A stretch of 24,546 bases of DNA from Pleurotus djamor (lineage: Eukaryota > Basidiomycota > Agaricomycetes > Agaricales > Pleurotaceae), in NCBI GenBank assembly GCA_029747585.1, contig JAPEVF010000680.1, positions 1 through 24,546 of the forward strand, in the 5' to 3' direction. The notes beneath the pieces are model-generated. The model saw only the letters and a program-made list of their open reading frames with translations, had not been told where the DNA came from and ran no database searches. Below, piece after piece: positions 9,222 to 21,711 of this stretch. The number at the start of each line of letters is the position of its first letter. Within the stretch, counting starts at the first letter, position 1. A program made the translations under genes and the position numbers.

Positions 9222-12200
9222 ATGTCCTTCTTCTCAAGGAAGAAGAACCACAACCAAAACCAAAACCAATCCCAACCACAGCAGCAGCAGACGCCTGCTA
9301 GCACTAGCGCTGCTCAGGTAACCATAGCGCAACCTCCCAGCCAGGCCCTTGCTCAACTTGCCGCCAACAAGGACCCTCCACATCCGGTTCAACAGCAGTC
9401 AGGTAGTCTTCGTGATGCAAATCCACTTGATGCGTGAGTTCGTTTCCTAGTTTTTATCAGTTGCATACCCATCTATCTCCCATAAAGCCCATCTGGCAAC
9501 AATGGGTCCTCACTTTCCCAAGGTTCGCAGCAATCCCAACGACCACAAAATCGAGGGAACCCTCCCAGTAACCCTGCTCAGCAACCTCAGCCACCTACCA
9601 TGAGCCAACCATCTTCCTCATCACAATCCACGTCTCGTCCAGCCTACCCGTGGTCAGCACGCCGTCTTCAACTTCCACCCCCCGTCGTNCTCAACAGGCC
9701 TGGTCTCAANCCACCCACGTCTCCATCTCCATCTCCCTTCCCTCGATACGGGCACGCACTACCAGCCACCGCTACGACGGGTGGCGACCTCTTCCTCTTC
9801 GGTGGGCTCGTCCATGAACTTCCAAGAAACGACCTCTACCTGTTTTCCACCACGAATCTCTCCGCCACATTGCTGCAAACGGGTGGTGAGATACCTTCGC
9901 CGAGAGTAGGCCATGCCAGTGCCCTCGTCAGCTCCGTTTTGATCGTTTGGGGTGGTGACACCAAAGCGGACTCAAAATCGAAACCGACCGATCCTCAAGA
10001 TGATGGCTTGTACCTTCTCAACATAAGTCAGTCGCCCTGTGTTCGTTGATCCATCGGTTCATTTCATCACTAACATGCTGTTCAGACACTCGTGAGTGGA
10101 CAAAGGTCACCGTGCATGGCCCGGCACCTGTTGGGCGCTATGGCCACGCTGTTGCTATGATCGCCTCCAAGTTTTTCGTCTTTGGTGGGCAAGTGGACAG
10201 GGACTTCCTGAATGACCTATGGTCGTTCGATCTCAACTCATGTGAATGACTTCATACCCTCTGATCTATTTCAGTCTCTGATCGCACTCTCTCTACAGTA
10301 CGTACAAAAGCCGTATGGGAGCGATACGAACCTGCGACACCCGACAGACCCCCGCCGAGAACTGGTCATGTTTGTGTCACCTTTGGGGAGCGAATTATCA
10401 TGTACGTCTGCGAACCATCTGATCCCGTTTGCCTACCCACACTTGATTGATGACGTGATCTTAGCTTTGGCGGTACTGATGGACAATATCACTACAACGA
10501 TACATGGGTGTTTGACATCAATACGCGGACGTGGTCAGAGCTCCAATGCATAGGCTTTATCCCATCCCCGAGGGAAGGTCATGCTGCCGCTCTAGTGGAC
10601 GATGTAATGTATGTTTTCGGTGGGCGCGGTGTGGACGGCAACGATTTGAGCGACCTCGCGGCGTTCAAGATCTCTAGTATGTGAATTAGTCCTGGCTCAC
10701 ACTGTCTATTCCGTAACTTGATTTGACAGATCAACGATGGTACATGTTCCAGAACATGGGGCCGTCACCAAGTGGCCGATCAGGGCATGCTATGGCATCT
10801 ATGGGGACACGGGTATATGTGTTGGGTGGTGAATCTTCCGCTCCATCCAGGGCCGAAGATGCTACCGTCATCAACGTCCTTGACACAAGTAAGTCCCTTC
10901 TGCTTGTCATGTGACCTACGATTACAGCGACTGAATTATTTTTGAAGAGCACATTAAATATCCAGATTCGAGTAAGCCTCCTCCCACCACTGGCGCAGCC
11001 GGTCCGCCCAGGAAGCAAATCGGCGCGCCACAACCTGGTCAACAACCCACTGGACCCATTAACGGTGCACGATCCCCATCGCCGCATGGTGCGAATCCGG
11101 AGGAAGTCCGCCGAGCTGTGTCACCTCCCAATGCTCGTGTGCCCAACAAGCCTGTGAATGGCATCGCAAACCCACCTTTCCCCGTCAATGGCAAAGGTAA
11201 GGCCCCCGCACGGCCTAGACGTGACGATGACGATGTGGCTGGTACAGATGATGGCCATGATACTGCAACTACCGAATCACATACCTCTCGTGAAAGAGCA
11301 ATGTCTCCGGAAAACCTCTCACAGTTAGGGCATCCTCGCGCGAAGAGTCCTGGTAGTGTGGCGAGCAGAGCAATGTCTCCGGCCAACGGAAGCATGGAAT
11401 ATGTGAATGGCCATGTCCCGAATATCGCCAACGTGACGGCAGGGATCGCAGCACGAAGTGCTTCACCGCTGACTGTGGATCGTAGCAAGCCGCCCCCCGA
11501 TGCCTTTTATCAGTCATCAGCCAATGGTTCTCCGACAGGTGGAGCGTTCCATCGTCCTGGCACTGCAAACGGCTCCGTCAGTAGCATGTCTGCTGATGCT
11601 GTTAGGGAGCTGAAGGCTAAGGAGGCCGAGCTGGATGGGATGAAGAAAAAGCTGGCCTGGATGAAGGAGGCTTTATCGAAGGCCGTACGCTCAGGTTATA
11701 TATATCAGACCACGGATGCTTCCCCTACGGACATGGTGAATGGAGTGTCAAATAGTCCAGAAGATACCAAACGATCAGAAATGATCCTCCAGTTCAAGCA
11801 GTTCAAGGCACATATTCAGGTGATTAATCGGTTTAAGCGTGGTCCAACTTAGTATTGATCATTCTGTATAGACGACTTTGACCGACCAAGCCAAGCAAGC
11901 TTCCGATCGTGTCGCAGAGGCTGAGCGTCAAAGGGAGAGTGCTATGCATGAAGCTGCCTACTACCGAACCAAGCTGGCTGCCTTCGAAGCTTCCAATGAT
12001 TCAGACGTTGCGAAAGCTGAACGGGAACGTGTTTCGGCGTTGGAAACCCAGGTCTCGAACATGATGACCGAGCGCTGGAGTCAGGATCGGCAAATGTCCG
12101 AGTTGAGCGATGCTCTTGCTCTACAAACACGCCTTTGCGAGGATGCAGATGCTCGCGCCGCCGATGCTATCAAACGTGCGGAGAAGCTCAATGAAAACCA

Positions 12201-14122
12201 AACGCGGCTTTCGCAACAGAACACCACCCTGCTCGAGGCTAACAATCGCCTGGAAGCTCAGCTACGCGAATACTCCGAGAAACTTCTTTCGCAGACTTCG
12301 CTCCTGGAGCAGAAGCTTGCTGATGAATCCAATGTTCAGGCTCAACTCGAGGAACTCAAGCTTTCGCGCGATCAACACGTTCGAGCTTTGGAGCAAGCGA
12401 GCGCTGCGATCCAAGCCACCTCTGCTCGTAACGAAGATACCGAAGCTCAGCAGCAGAGGGCACGCGAACAGATAACAAGCTTGGAGGCCGATCTCGCCGA
12501 AATCCGTGGAGAGCTAGAGACTCGGACAACGGAGGTTGAGAGTGTTCGGGCGCAACTGCGTGAGGTTGAAAATTCCTGGGCCAAATCGCGAGAAGAGGCT
12601 GATGCCTTCAGAGCTCTTACCACTGGACGGTTAGGCGAGATCTTGGATTCGCATCGTGACCTTAAGTCCGATGAGGATCGCCTTGTTCGAGCACACATGG
12701 ATAAGGTCCAAACCCTGGAAAACGAGGCGAATAGCTTACGTCAGCTCCTTTCCGACACCAACATTCGATTGGAGGACGTCTCTGGGCAGCTCTTTGAAGA
12801 GAGGCGACGTAACCGCGAGACCGACACAGAGCAATCACAACTTCGCGCGCAGATAATCGGGCTGCGATCACAGCTTTACAATGCCATGCACGATAGTGGT
12901 TCACTGGGCAAAGATCTCTCTGAGAAGGAATCAGAACTGCAAGAGAAATCCAAACTTGCGGCAGACGCTACCCTCCGGCTCAATATGCTCCGTGGCTATC
13001 TCTCCGAGAACGGCATCCTTCTCGACGAAGACATGCGACCGCAATTCAACGGCAGCTCAGCGTCAGAAGCCATTGCAGACCTTGAACAACGGCTTAGCGA
13101 ACGCACTCGCCAACATGAAGATGCAGAACGCGAGCTTTCTCAGTTGTCGCGCCAGAAGGCAGAGTTGGAAAACCGATTAAGCGCGGTCACTTCTGAGCTC
13201 GATTCCCTGCGTGCCAATTCGCATTCGTCCTCGCGCACACACGAAGCGGAGGCTCGTGCCATCGAGATAGAGCGGAAACTCGAGGAGACTGAACGAGGTT
13301 ACAAATCGCGCATGCAACAAATGGAAGAGGATTATCAACTGGCCGTTCACTATGTCAAGTGAGTTTCAATATTCTCAGTGTTTTGGAGTAAGTTTCTGAT
13401 ATTTCCTCAGGGGCACGGAGAAGATGATGCGCAGGATGCGTGACGAGCTCACGAAGCAGAAGAAGACTAACACTGAACTGCAGGCCGATCTCGATGCTAG
13501 TCGTGCTGGTGTGAAGACCCCAGACCTTGCAGCTCGAGCGCGTGGTATCAATGGTCGCTCGACACCATCCTCAGACGAGGGCTCGGAAGCACTTCGAAGC
13601 CAATTCATCGATTCTCAACGCCAGGTTCAGCGCCTTCACAATGAAAACAAGGATCTTCGCAGCCGGCTGGATTCCTTGGAGAAGGACTTGGAAAATCTTC
13701 GGGATGAGTTGGTTGCATCACGGCGGGAATCAGACGACAGGTTGGTTCAGATTGAGGAGCTTAACCACGACGTGAAGCGTCTGAAGGAGTCATTGGTCGT
13801 AGCCCGTAATGGCAGCGACGAAACCTTGGCTGAGAGGCTGAGCAATGAAAACCTCAACCTCCGCCGTGAAAACGAGCAACTCTCGCACAAGATTGAGCTC
13901 TTGCTCGAAGTCGATCAACCTACCTTCGGCCAGGGTCGGCCACTATCTGGTCGACGTGCCAGTACATCCAGCTCCGAGAACGCCCTTGCGTTTGAGCATT
14001 TATCCACTGAACTGGATGATTGGCAACGGCAACTTGCCAGCTCAATGAGCACCCGCCGACCGACCAGTGATTATAACGATTCTGATCATCTTTACGAACG
14101 AACTCGGTCACCCCGCTCATGA
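9222..14122 (+). CDS. Kelch-repeat, coiled-coil cell-polarity protein (Tea1/Kel1 type)
   Basis: Homologous proteins mark growing cell tips and link microtubule ends to the polarity machinery. Nine exons (9222-9433, 9488-10026, 10086-10241, 10299-10401, 10465-10676, 10730-10888, 10948-11819, 11872-13358, 13411-14122) keep phase and give 1483 residues. The N-terminus is Gln/Ser/Pro-rich. Residues about 150-460 hold at least five kelch repeats, each with a Gly-Gly pair ([37 protein letters not shown]) and R-x-GHA motifs before the next blade. A Ser/Pro-rich linker follows with repeated AMSP sites, possible targets of proline-directed kinases. Residues about 677-1430 are long heptad-rich coiled coil interrupted by a few linkers. 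N bases at 9689 and 9710 lie in the first linker, and the frame holds if both are real bases. The ATG at 9222 (MSFFSRKK) is the first in frame. Confidence 0.9.
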
Positions 14123-14355
14123 TCTCTATATTGTATTTTCCTTTCTATGTTCTTGTGTATATATACCCTTCGGCCTTTTGATCTGTCGTCACGCTCGTTT
14201 GGATTTTTTTTTCTACTTTCCCTGCTACCTTTGCTCTCTTCAGTGCTGATATCGTCGTCATATATATTGCATATGGGCAGTTACAGTGGCTGCTGGTTAT
14301 TGACTACTCTCATCCATAATATTATTGACCATCATCCAGATTACAACATATATTT
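14123..14355. terminator. Convergent 3' ends of the kelch gene and RRP5
   Basis: The two stop codons face each other across 233 bp, so the 3' untranslated regions must share this space. It is T-rich on the plus strand with TATATA and TTTTTTTT tracts that could serve 3'-end formation. Exact polyadenylation sites cannot be read. Confidence 0.5.
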
Positions 14356-17300
14356 TTAAGCATTTGCTCGCTGAGTCCATTCGATAGCCTTCTGTTTGAC
14401 CACATCCGCACCTTCCTCGTCCCCGATCCTCCGTTCAAGCTCAAGCCATTTTTTGAAAAAAGCCCTAAGGGATATTTGTTCATGTCAGCGCTGCGGAAAC
14501 TAGAGGCAAGAAGCGACTGACTTTGCTTTATGGCTGGTCATCTTGTTGGACAGAACACGATTGAATATATTCCTGAGACGTGATTCAGGTTTTGTCCACA
14601 ATTCGACCCAGGTATTAGCTCACCTGGCGGCCTGAATATCACGCTGACCAGCCTCCATGTCAATGTATATTGACCACATGTCCCAGCGTTTAGGATGAGA
14701 GTCGGTGATGCCCTCGAAAATAGTCCGGCCTCTTTCAGCGTCGCCAAGTTTGTATTCAAGTTGAGCGAAACGCGATATCGTCTTGATGTCTGGATGAAGT
14801 ATTGGTTGCTGTCGCGAACGGTACGAAGAAAACTCACGCTTCCGTTTCTCCAGACTCTGCAAGCTTCGAGGAAGAAGGGCTCGAGCTGATTCGACTTCGC
14901 CCCGACGAAGCAGGAACTCTCCAAAACATGTCCATACTTTTGAACTCTGTCCGAATTTCTTACAAGTACGTTGGTATTGTTCTTCCGCTTTCTGGTGTGG
15001 AGAGTCAAAATGACGTATGTCAAGGCGAGAATCGACAACGAGACGGACCTTGACTTTGTCTGATTGATCCAAGATGGTAGCCAAGCGGAGATGGACAGTT
15101 TTGGAATCGTTGTGTCTAGCCGCGTCCTTGAAGGTAGTCTCCAGCGTTTCATCGGTACCATAAACATTTTCGAGGTTGAGGAGGGCTATCCAAACGTTGA
15201 GTTTTTCTTGTTCTTCACGGAAATTTATTGTGCGGAGAGCACGTTTCGCAACTTCTCTGGCCTTATCAATTTCGGAGAGTTGCAACTGGAATGACATGTA
15301 CTGAATCCAGAGATATGAAGAGTTCGGTGAGCCAAGAAGAACACGCTCAAAGTCAGCATTGGATTCCGGTGTTTTGGTGTGCATATCAGCTGTTAAGTCT
15401 TGTTCGATCGCCTTCTTTTTGCGCTTTTTTCTCTTGCTTGATTCTGCGGTGTCGCCTTCGTCTGAGGATGACTCCCTTTCCGATGCATCGTCGTCCTGAA
15501 GTTGACCACTTGACCACTGAAACCCGCCTTCAAGACGAAGCGAGGTTGCGAGCGGTTTTGACGGGCCAGGATCACGTCGAGGCTCTTCGACTGTACGCAA
15601 AATGTTATGGGTGTCGATTTGCATCTCGTCTTCGTACTCTTCATCGGCAGAATCATCGGCCACACTTTCAGCCTCCATGGGGGCATCAGGTTGGCTGGCG
15701 ACATCATCATCATCATCGTCGTCGTCGTCGTCGACGGCCATTGCATGTTCAATGTCCTCAAAAGATTCTCCCGCTTCTTCTATCTCATCGTCAGACCCTT
15801 GTTCTTCACCACCATCTTTGAAATAGGAGGGTTTGAGGCCAAGGGATATACGGCCCTTAGTGACGTCTAGAACGACAGCTTTGACGCGATCTCCAACGCG
15901 GAAGCCCCGAAGAGCGACGGTAACATCTGCATCCTTGTTATCCGAAAGCTGAAATGTAATAGTTAGATCTGGTGAAGTTTGATAGAGTACGGGACTGCCC
16001 GTACTTGAGATTTGTGGCATAACCCAGATAATTTAGAGTCGTCAATCTGGATGAAAAGGCCGAAATCTTCAATCTTCTTCACGGTGCCTTCAATCCTTTG
16101 ACCTTCGGAAAGGTCAGCGAGCGATAGGGACTTCCTCGGTTTACTGAGGTCCCCAGATCGAAAGGTCACATCTACATGCCCGTCATTGGCATTCGCGCTA
16201 CAACGTTGAAGGGATCAATGAACATGAACGTATGACGAAAGTGTTGACATACGATAAGACTCGACCACTGACAATCTGGCCCAGTTTGAAGCGCGGCTGC
16301 CAATCCTTGACATACTGAAAGTGGTTGTCAGAATTTGAAATTAAATCTCCTGAGGGATTCATACCTCATCGAAAAGCTCCTTGATCTGAACGCGGGCATC
16401 AATATTCTGACCAATGCTCACAAAAAGACCGTGCTGTGCGATGTTCTTGATAAAGCCACGAACAGTCTCGCCTTGTTTGAGATCTGCGACACTGGTGATG
16501 ATACGATCTTTGACACTAGATGAGTCGGAAGGATTCATAATGGAATGCCGCGTTGAAAGAGCGAGTTGCTTCCTCTCCATATCGATGCCAATTACCGCAG
16601 CCTGTATCACGCTGTTTATTTCGGGAAGTCCGACCGTGGAGTCATAATCATCAGAAAGGTCTGTGGGGTGGAGTATCCCGCCAAGATGAGGACCAAATTT
16701 GAAGAGAGCGCCGTTACGAGTATGACGCGTGACGCGTCCCCAAACGAGTTGACCGACTTGAACGGTATCCAGCGAAACTTGACTTTTAGGAGTGTCTTTC
16801 GGTTTCGACTTGGGCTTGTTGGCGACAAGGACGAAGCCTTTTTCGGTATTTTTCGTGACAACCACTAGCTCAGTAAGTTCAGAGCCTACACGAAGCGTCT
16901 TTTGGAGGTCAGATGCAGAGCAGCCGCGGTGATTAGCAAGGTTCTTGAGTGATAAGAGGGCCTTGATCTTAGTTGGCTGCAGCGAGAGGACGACATTCTC
17001 TTTGTGAACTTCCATGACTGAGCCCTGGACGGTGTCCCCGATCTCAATCTCATCGAGATCTACAGACGGCAAATCAAACGCCGAGGATGCTTGTCGAACA
17101 CTAGCAACGATGCGCGACGAGTCCGGGTCGACACCAATGATGCGGACTTTGAGAACCTTGCCAATAGAATATGCCTCGCTGAGGGATGCAAGTTTCGACT
17201 CACTTGAACGAAGGGGTAAAAATGGTGTTTTAGGATAGAGACGATTTGACGTACCTAGCCTCCTTCGCTGGGATGATAGCTTTGAGGTTGTTGAAGAATT

Positions 17301-19500
17301 CGATCATCAATTGCTTCTCCGTTATTCTGAACACAACGGCATGTGTAAGCATGCCAACTTTGGCGTCTTCAAATTTGGTCAATATTGGAAGCGACGAATC
17401 GATCAATGTCTTCTTGGCAGTCAATGATATTCGATTTCGGACGGTATCGATGTTCAAGATCTATGAGATGTCATGCATAAGCAACGGAGGGCTCTGAATG
17501 GAGGAATGCTTACCCTACACTTGATGCTCGCGCCGGGCTTGAACCGCTTCGCGGGATGTTTCAAGGCGATATCCGCGAAGTGGTTAGGCCAAACAACACC
17601 ATCAAATTTACCAGAGAGTGAAACGAATAAGCCGCTGTCCGCCAGCTTCTTGATAGTCCCTTTGACGACTTCACCAACCTCAAGTTCTTCGACGTGGAAG
17701 AATTTCTGGGCAAGGATGGAGGGCTTCAAGCTGATCTGAAGGATACCGTCGAAGGCAAAGTACCCTGTGACCCGAGCACGGTGTAAGGAGCCAACTTTGT
17801 AGGGGCCTGAGGAAGATGGGAGAGTAGCGACATGGTCGTCAGTGACGTGAGAGATCTACAAAATATTTTTGAGCAATGGAGAAAGGAGGTAAAGGAAGTA
17901 TGTACATGAACGAAGCCTTCAAGCGCAGGTACAATTTCCACGTACAATCCTCGTTCCGGTTCAACCTTGGTTACCTTGACCGACTCCAAGATGGTTCCCT
18001 GTGGGTATGCGGTCTGAAGAGGTGATGCCTCATCATCCTCTCCTTTCGATATAGACTTAGGTTTGAGAGAAACAACATGGCGCCGGAGAGAAAGAGCAAA
18101 TCGGGGAGGCGACAAGGAATAATCATATAAGATACGGGCTTTAACCTTCTTGCCAACTTTGTAGGTGTGATCAGGTTCGAGGTGGAGCTGCTCTATGGTT
18201 CCGTCGAAGAACCCCAGTACTTGCAGATTAAGGCCCGTAGGATGGACGGCAGTCACAAGACTTTGCACCAATGTGCCAGGGAGGACGGAAGTAACATTGG
18301 TGACTTCACTTATCTGAGATCGAGCGGGATGTTTAAGACGGTCCTCATAACAAAATCGCATGGAAGAAAGAGGTGCGTACCAGGGATGTGGAGAATGTGT
18401 GAGGGTCAAGTGAAACGTGACATGAACGTCCGCTCTGCGCAGCTTTAGAGACCGTCACATGGAGTAGACGGCCTACTTGGAATTGAGGTGCGTCCTCTTT
18501 TGTATGTTTCTTGACATCCTTGAAAGACAGAAATCCAGGCATATCGGCGATGCCAAGGTCAAGGATATATCCATGGTCTTCAATGCTCTGAACGGACGCT
18601 GATAATGTCTAATGGGAAGTAAGGCTACCTGCGCCATGGAAAGGAAATATACACGCACGAAACCTGGCTTCAAGTCCTCTTTGTTCACACCTTGATTGAC
18701 GCGCTCAGGGACAAGACTGAGTTCAACCCGTCTACTGGTCTTTACCATGGCGTCCCGCGTCCGACCAAGCATAGAGACATCTCCCGAGCCAGCTGGATGT
18801 ACAGCAGTGACGACACCTCGGACGTAGTCCCCAACTGTGAACAATTCAGATAGCTCTGGAACATGACTTTGTGGTGAAATATCTTCGTCAATGTCCGACT
18901 CTTCATCGCTTTGATTATTGCTCTCCAGTAGGTCAGTCATTTGAGATGATATGTGAGTGATCGGGATATGTGCGAATAGTTGATTCGGTAGCGAGACGAT
19001 GAGTGCAAGAGGGTGTATGGATACAACTTGTGCGAAGATCTTCATTCCAATGTTTATTCGCTAAAGACTCACTTCAGCATAGTTAAACCCACAAGTACGG
19101 CACTACGAACCTTGTAGTTCAGATGCTCAATCCGTATCGTGTCGCTCTTCTCTTTCTGAGCTGCCTTCGACGCGCCCTTTGTTAATGATTTCCGCTTCTT
19201 AGATTTCTGTGCAGCAGATTTTTCCTATAAACGTCAGTTCAGTATTTAACACTTATCTAGACGATAAAAGTAGAAACCAACTTTGAAAAGCTCTTCATTG
19301 GCTTCCTTGACTGCTTCCGAGCGTAGAGTCTTGACTTCCAATGGAGTCAACGTCGTCCCACCACCACGAGGAAAGTCGACCTCATCCGTCAACAGTGTAG
19401 ACTTCGATTTAGCTTGAGCTTTTTCGTGTTTCTCTGTCTTGGGCTTCTTAGGTTTTCGCTCGTCCACGGCCGTGTCATTTGTGCGCTTTGAAGCTGCCAT
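14356..19500 (-). CDS. RRP5: rRNA biogenesis protein Rrp5
   Basis: Rrp5 is a large nucleolar factor required for both 18S and 5.8S rRNA production, binding pre-rRNA through S1 domains and other factors through its C-terminus. Fifteen exons and 14 introns of 44-67 nt can be read, all in phase, giving 1463 residues. The start is Lys-rich (MAASKRTND, then KKPKTEKHEKAQ). At least ten S1-type OB folds follow in residues about 110-1050, for example VQSIEDHGYILDLG, KKLADSGLFVSLS, KNIAQHGLFVSIG and KKIEDFGLFIQID. An acidic stretch with ten consecutive Asp (about 1079-1088) and a basic KRKKRKKK signal come next. Residues about 1185-1463 hold HAT/TPR repeats (FERVLLGSPNSSYLWIQYM, FAQLEYKLGDAERGRTIFEG, RWDMWSIYIDME). 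The family usually has 12 S1 domains, so one or two may be too divergent for me to see. It is convergent with the kelch gene and divergent from SF3A2. Confidence 0.95.
15702..15734. repeat. Trinucleotide repeat inside RRP5 (CAT/CGT runs)
   Basis: Five CAT units followed by about six CGT units encode the ten-Asp run of Rrp5 on the minus strand. Being coding, it could vary in length between strains without a frameshift. Confidence 0.8.
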
Positions 19501-19681
19501 AGGCACTGAAAAGTAGGGAGATGATCGACAACCAGGCGGGGCGATTTGTTGGTACGTGACTAACAGTAGACCTCAGACCCCTGTAAAGAATTTTTGAAAG
19601 TGATCGAGCGTGTTCTTACGTCAGCCAGACCCTTCTCTCCTCGCAACACGGCCGCACCCAAGTTCGTCGACCGTCGCCGCA
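19501..19681. promoter_or_regulatory. Bidirectional promoter of RRP5 and SF3A2
   Basis: The two start codons point away from each other across 181 bp. Both genes are expected to be essential and constitutively expressed. No TATA box is obvious. CACGGCCGCACCC and GTCGACCGTCGCCGC just upstream of the SF3A2 ATG are GC-rich and may be leader sequence. Confidence 0.6.
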
Positions 19682-20562
19682 ATGGGTAAGTTTTAATCCA
19701 CAAGTACTCTGAAGGCTCTGAGAGTAATGAACTAATGCTGTAAGTCTAGATTATCAGGTATGCTCGAATGACTTGTCAACAATTACCGCGCACTCAGAGT
19801 CGCGTAGAATCGTGTGGGCTCGAAATTCGGTGGTGGTGGTGTTGCAGGTGCTTCAGAAACCAATGTCGACAGAAGAGAGCGACTTAGGAAACTCGCTTTG
19901 GAGACGATTGACCTCGCAAAAGTGCGTCACGCGCATTACGGTGTTTCTCCCCACCGACCCTTTAATCTCCTTAGGACCCATACATCCTTCGCAACCATCT
20001 TGGATCCTTGGAATGTCGTCTATGTCTTACACTCCATACCAATGAGGGCTCCTACCTTGCCCATACGCAAGGTAAAAAGCATCAAACTAACTTGGCTCGC
20101 CGCGCTGCGAGAGACGCCAAGGACACCCAATTGATGATTGCGCCTACCCAAAGCAGTGTTCAACGAAAAATCTTTTTGAAGATTGGTCGGCCTGGGTACC
20201 GAGTCACCAAGGTCAGAGATAGGGATACTGGTAAAGAGGGAATGATGGTGCAAGTCCATTTACCCCAGATAAAGCCGGACGTAGTTCCTCGACGTCGTTT
20301 CATGAGTGCATGGGAACAAAAGAGGGAACCTCCCAACAAAGCCTACCAATACCTTATCGTGTGTTTTTACCTGTTCCTAGCGTCCATCCTATTGACTTTA
20401 TCCACGTAGGTCGCCGCGGAACCCTACGAGACGATCGCCTTCCGCATCCCCGCACGCGAAATTGAGGATGAAACAGACGACGCGGGATACTGGAATTGGT
20501 CACACTGGGATCCTGACACTAAGCAGTATAGTTTCCAGTTCATGTTTCGCCTAGCCTACTAA
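19682..20562 (+). CDS. SF3A2: Splicing factor 3a subunit 2 (SF3A2/Prp11)
   Basis: SF3a subunit 2 is part of the U2 snRNP and acts in prespliceosome assembly in the nucleus. Five coding exons: 19682-19685 (4 nt of coding), 19750-19757 (8 nt), 19808-19921, 19975-20358 and 20410-20562, giving 220 residues. The spliced start MDYQNRVGSKFGGGGVAG fits the very conserved N-terminus of the family. It is followed by RRERLRKLALETIDLAKDPY, a C2H2 matrin-type zinc finger (CRLCLTLHTNEGSYLAHTQGKKH), KIGRPGYRVTK, and AAEPYETIAFRIP near the end. The acceptor of intron 2 must be GTCGCGTAG at 19807: the earlier CAG would give a wrong frame. The protein stops after QFMFRLAY, near the end of the conserved core. 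It lacks the Pro-rich tail of animal proteins, and short forms are known in fungi. Confidence 0.93.
19750..19757 (+). other. 8-nt microexon of SF3A2
   Basis: ATTATCAG is bounded by introns 19686-19749 (GTAAGT..CTAG) and 19758-19807 (GTATGC..GTAG). It supplies the codons for Asp-Tyr-Gln of MDYQNR together with one base from exon 1. The conserved family N-terminus supports it. Confidence 0.8.
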
Positions 20563-20779
20563 TGTTTGAGGTTCTTTCTGTCTTTACACCCTCTTGTACT
20601 TACTCCAGGTTGTATGAATCGCGACTGCGTTGTCACACGTGTAAATTCAGTCCTCACTACAACTACTTCCTGGATCGGACTCCTAGCACAGCTGGAACGA
20701 ATTCCTTTGAGCTTCGCCGTTGTGGTTCATACCGCCAATGGGGATACAGGTGTCTTCTCGAACGTCTTTAATGGCAGGA
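20563..20779. other. SF3A2 3' flank with a diverged scrap of NRPS-like sequence
   Basis: After the SF3A2 stop no gene is visible. On the minus strand 20779-20733 aligns without gaps to 3972-4018 of the left copy, at about 77% identity by my count (11 mismatches in 47). It keeps the protein pattern NPAIKDVREDTCIPIGG against NPSLKNIQEDNRIPIGA. Below about 20733 the similarity ends. The SF3A2 3' untranslated region probably runs into this scrap. Confidence 0.6.
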
Positions 20780-20811
20780 TTGAGCTTATAGCAGAGAGCG
20801 AAGACAGAACA

Positions 20812-21711
20812 TTATGTCGGCCCGTAGCAGGTGAACAACGAAAGTGTGGAGGGAGCTACACGAAGCACGGACTTGACGGCTTGCAAATTTGTTGCCTCTC
20901 CGCCAAACAAAACTGAGCGGAGAGTGTTAAAGGTCTCGGGTCGGACGCGGCTGACGATATTGAATAGGGCCGTAGGTAAACCGGCAAATGAGACCTGATG
21001 CCTACGAAATGCAGAACAGAGTGCATTGGGGTCGCGAGCGACTTCAGGGGGGACAATGACCAGCGTTGCACCGGATAAAAAGGTGCCCCAAACTTCAAAC
21101 AAGGATAGGTCAAAAGATGGCATAGCGAGATGAGCCATGCGATCCTCCCGCCTGAGAGTGAAGTGATCACTGTTAAGAAACCGGAGTAAGCCCTTTTCTA
21201 GGAGTTGTACGGCTTTCGGAGGACCCGTGGTGCCAGAAGTATGAATTATATGCGTCATTCGGTCAATATGACTTTTAGACAAGGGAGGCAGAGGGCGCTT
21301 TTCTTCGGTGTGTCGTATTTGCACTCGGACTCTGGAGGGCGAGCCAGAATCCAGCTGGAGAACCACACGAATTCCGAGCCTCTGCATCATTGTTTCCTTC
21401 CGTTGAAGAGGGAGTCCCGGATCGATTGGTACACAGCAAGCATTAGACTGAAGAACGGCAAGCTGCGAGAGTACTTGCTCTTGACACCGAGGCATGAGGA
21501 TACATACAGGTTCCTCTGGTAGTAATTGGGGTGCCGCGGCGACGATACGAGCGGCTACCTCTGAGGCGTCGGCCAGCAAGGTAGCGTAGGTGGTTGACAC
21601 GTCCGACGTGTCGTCGATGATGGCGAGCGAGGTCGGCGCGATCTTGGCATTCTCCCAAAACCGCTGGTAAAGAGTTGGGAGTCCTTCCTGGTTTGATAAG
21701 GAGATCTTCAT
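20812..21711 (-). pseudogene. NRPS-like adenylation domain, right copy, truncated
   Basis: This is a single open frame of 299 codons starting MKISLSNQEG, the counterpart of the left copy. It includes HTSGTTGPPKAV and ends at FTCYGPT, where the next codon is TAA in place of the GAA (Glu) found on the left. The open frame therefore stops inside core motif A5, before the rest of the adenylation domain, carrier and reductase. About nine residues differ from the left copy, several of them non-conservative (L/P, G/R, S/R). A short diverged continuation lies beyond the stop, then nothing. It could still give a truncated protein, but it lacks the C-terminal subdomain needed for adenylation. Confidence 0.8.

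Noticed and set aside
14783..14789. ATCAAG as the acceptor of RRP5 intron 12
   Set aside because: The phase does not fit. ATCCAG just upstream gives KRKHIKTISRFAQLEY in frame.
19758..19797. Use of the earlier CAG at about 19797 as the acceptor for SF3A2 exon 3
   Set aside because: It would give MDYQSRVESCGLE and lose the frame. The next TAG at 19807 restores the conserved MDYQNRVGSKFGGGG.
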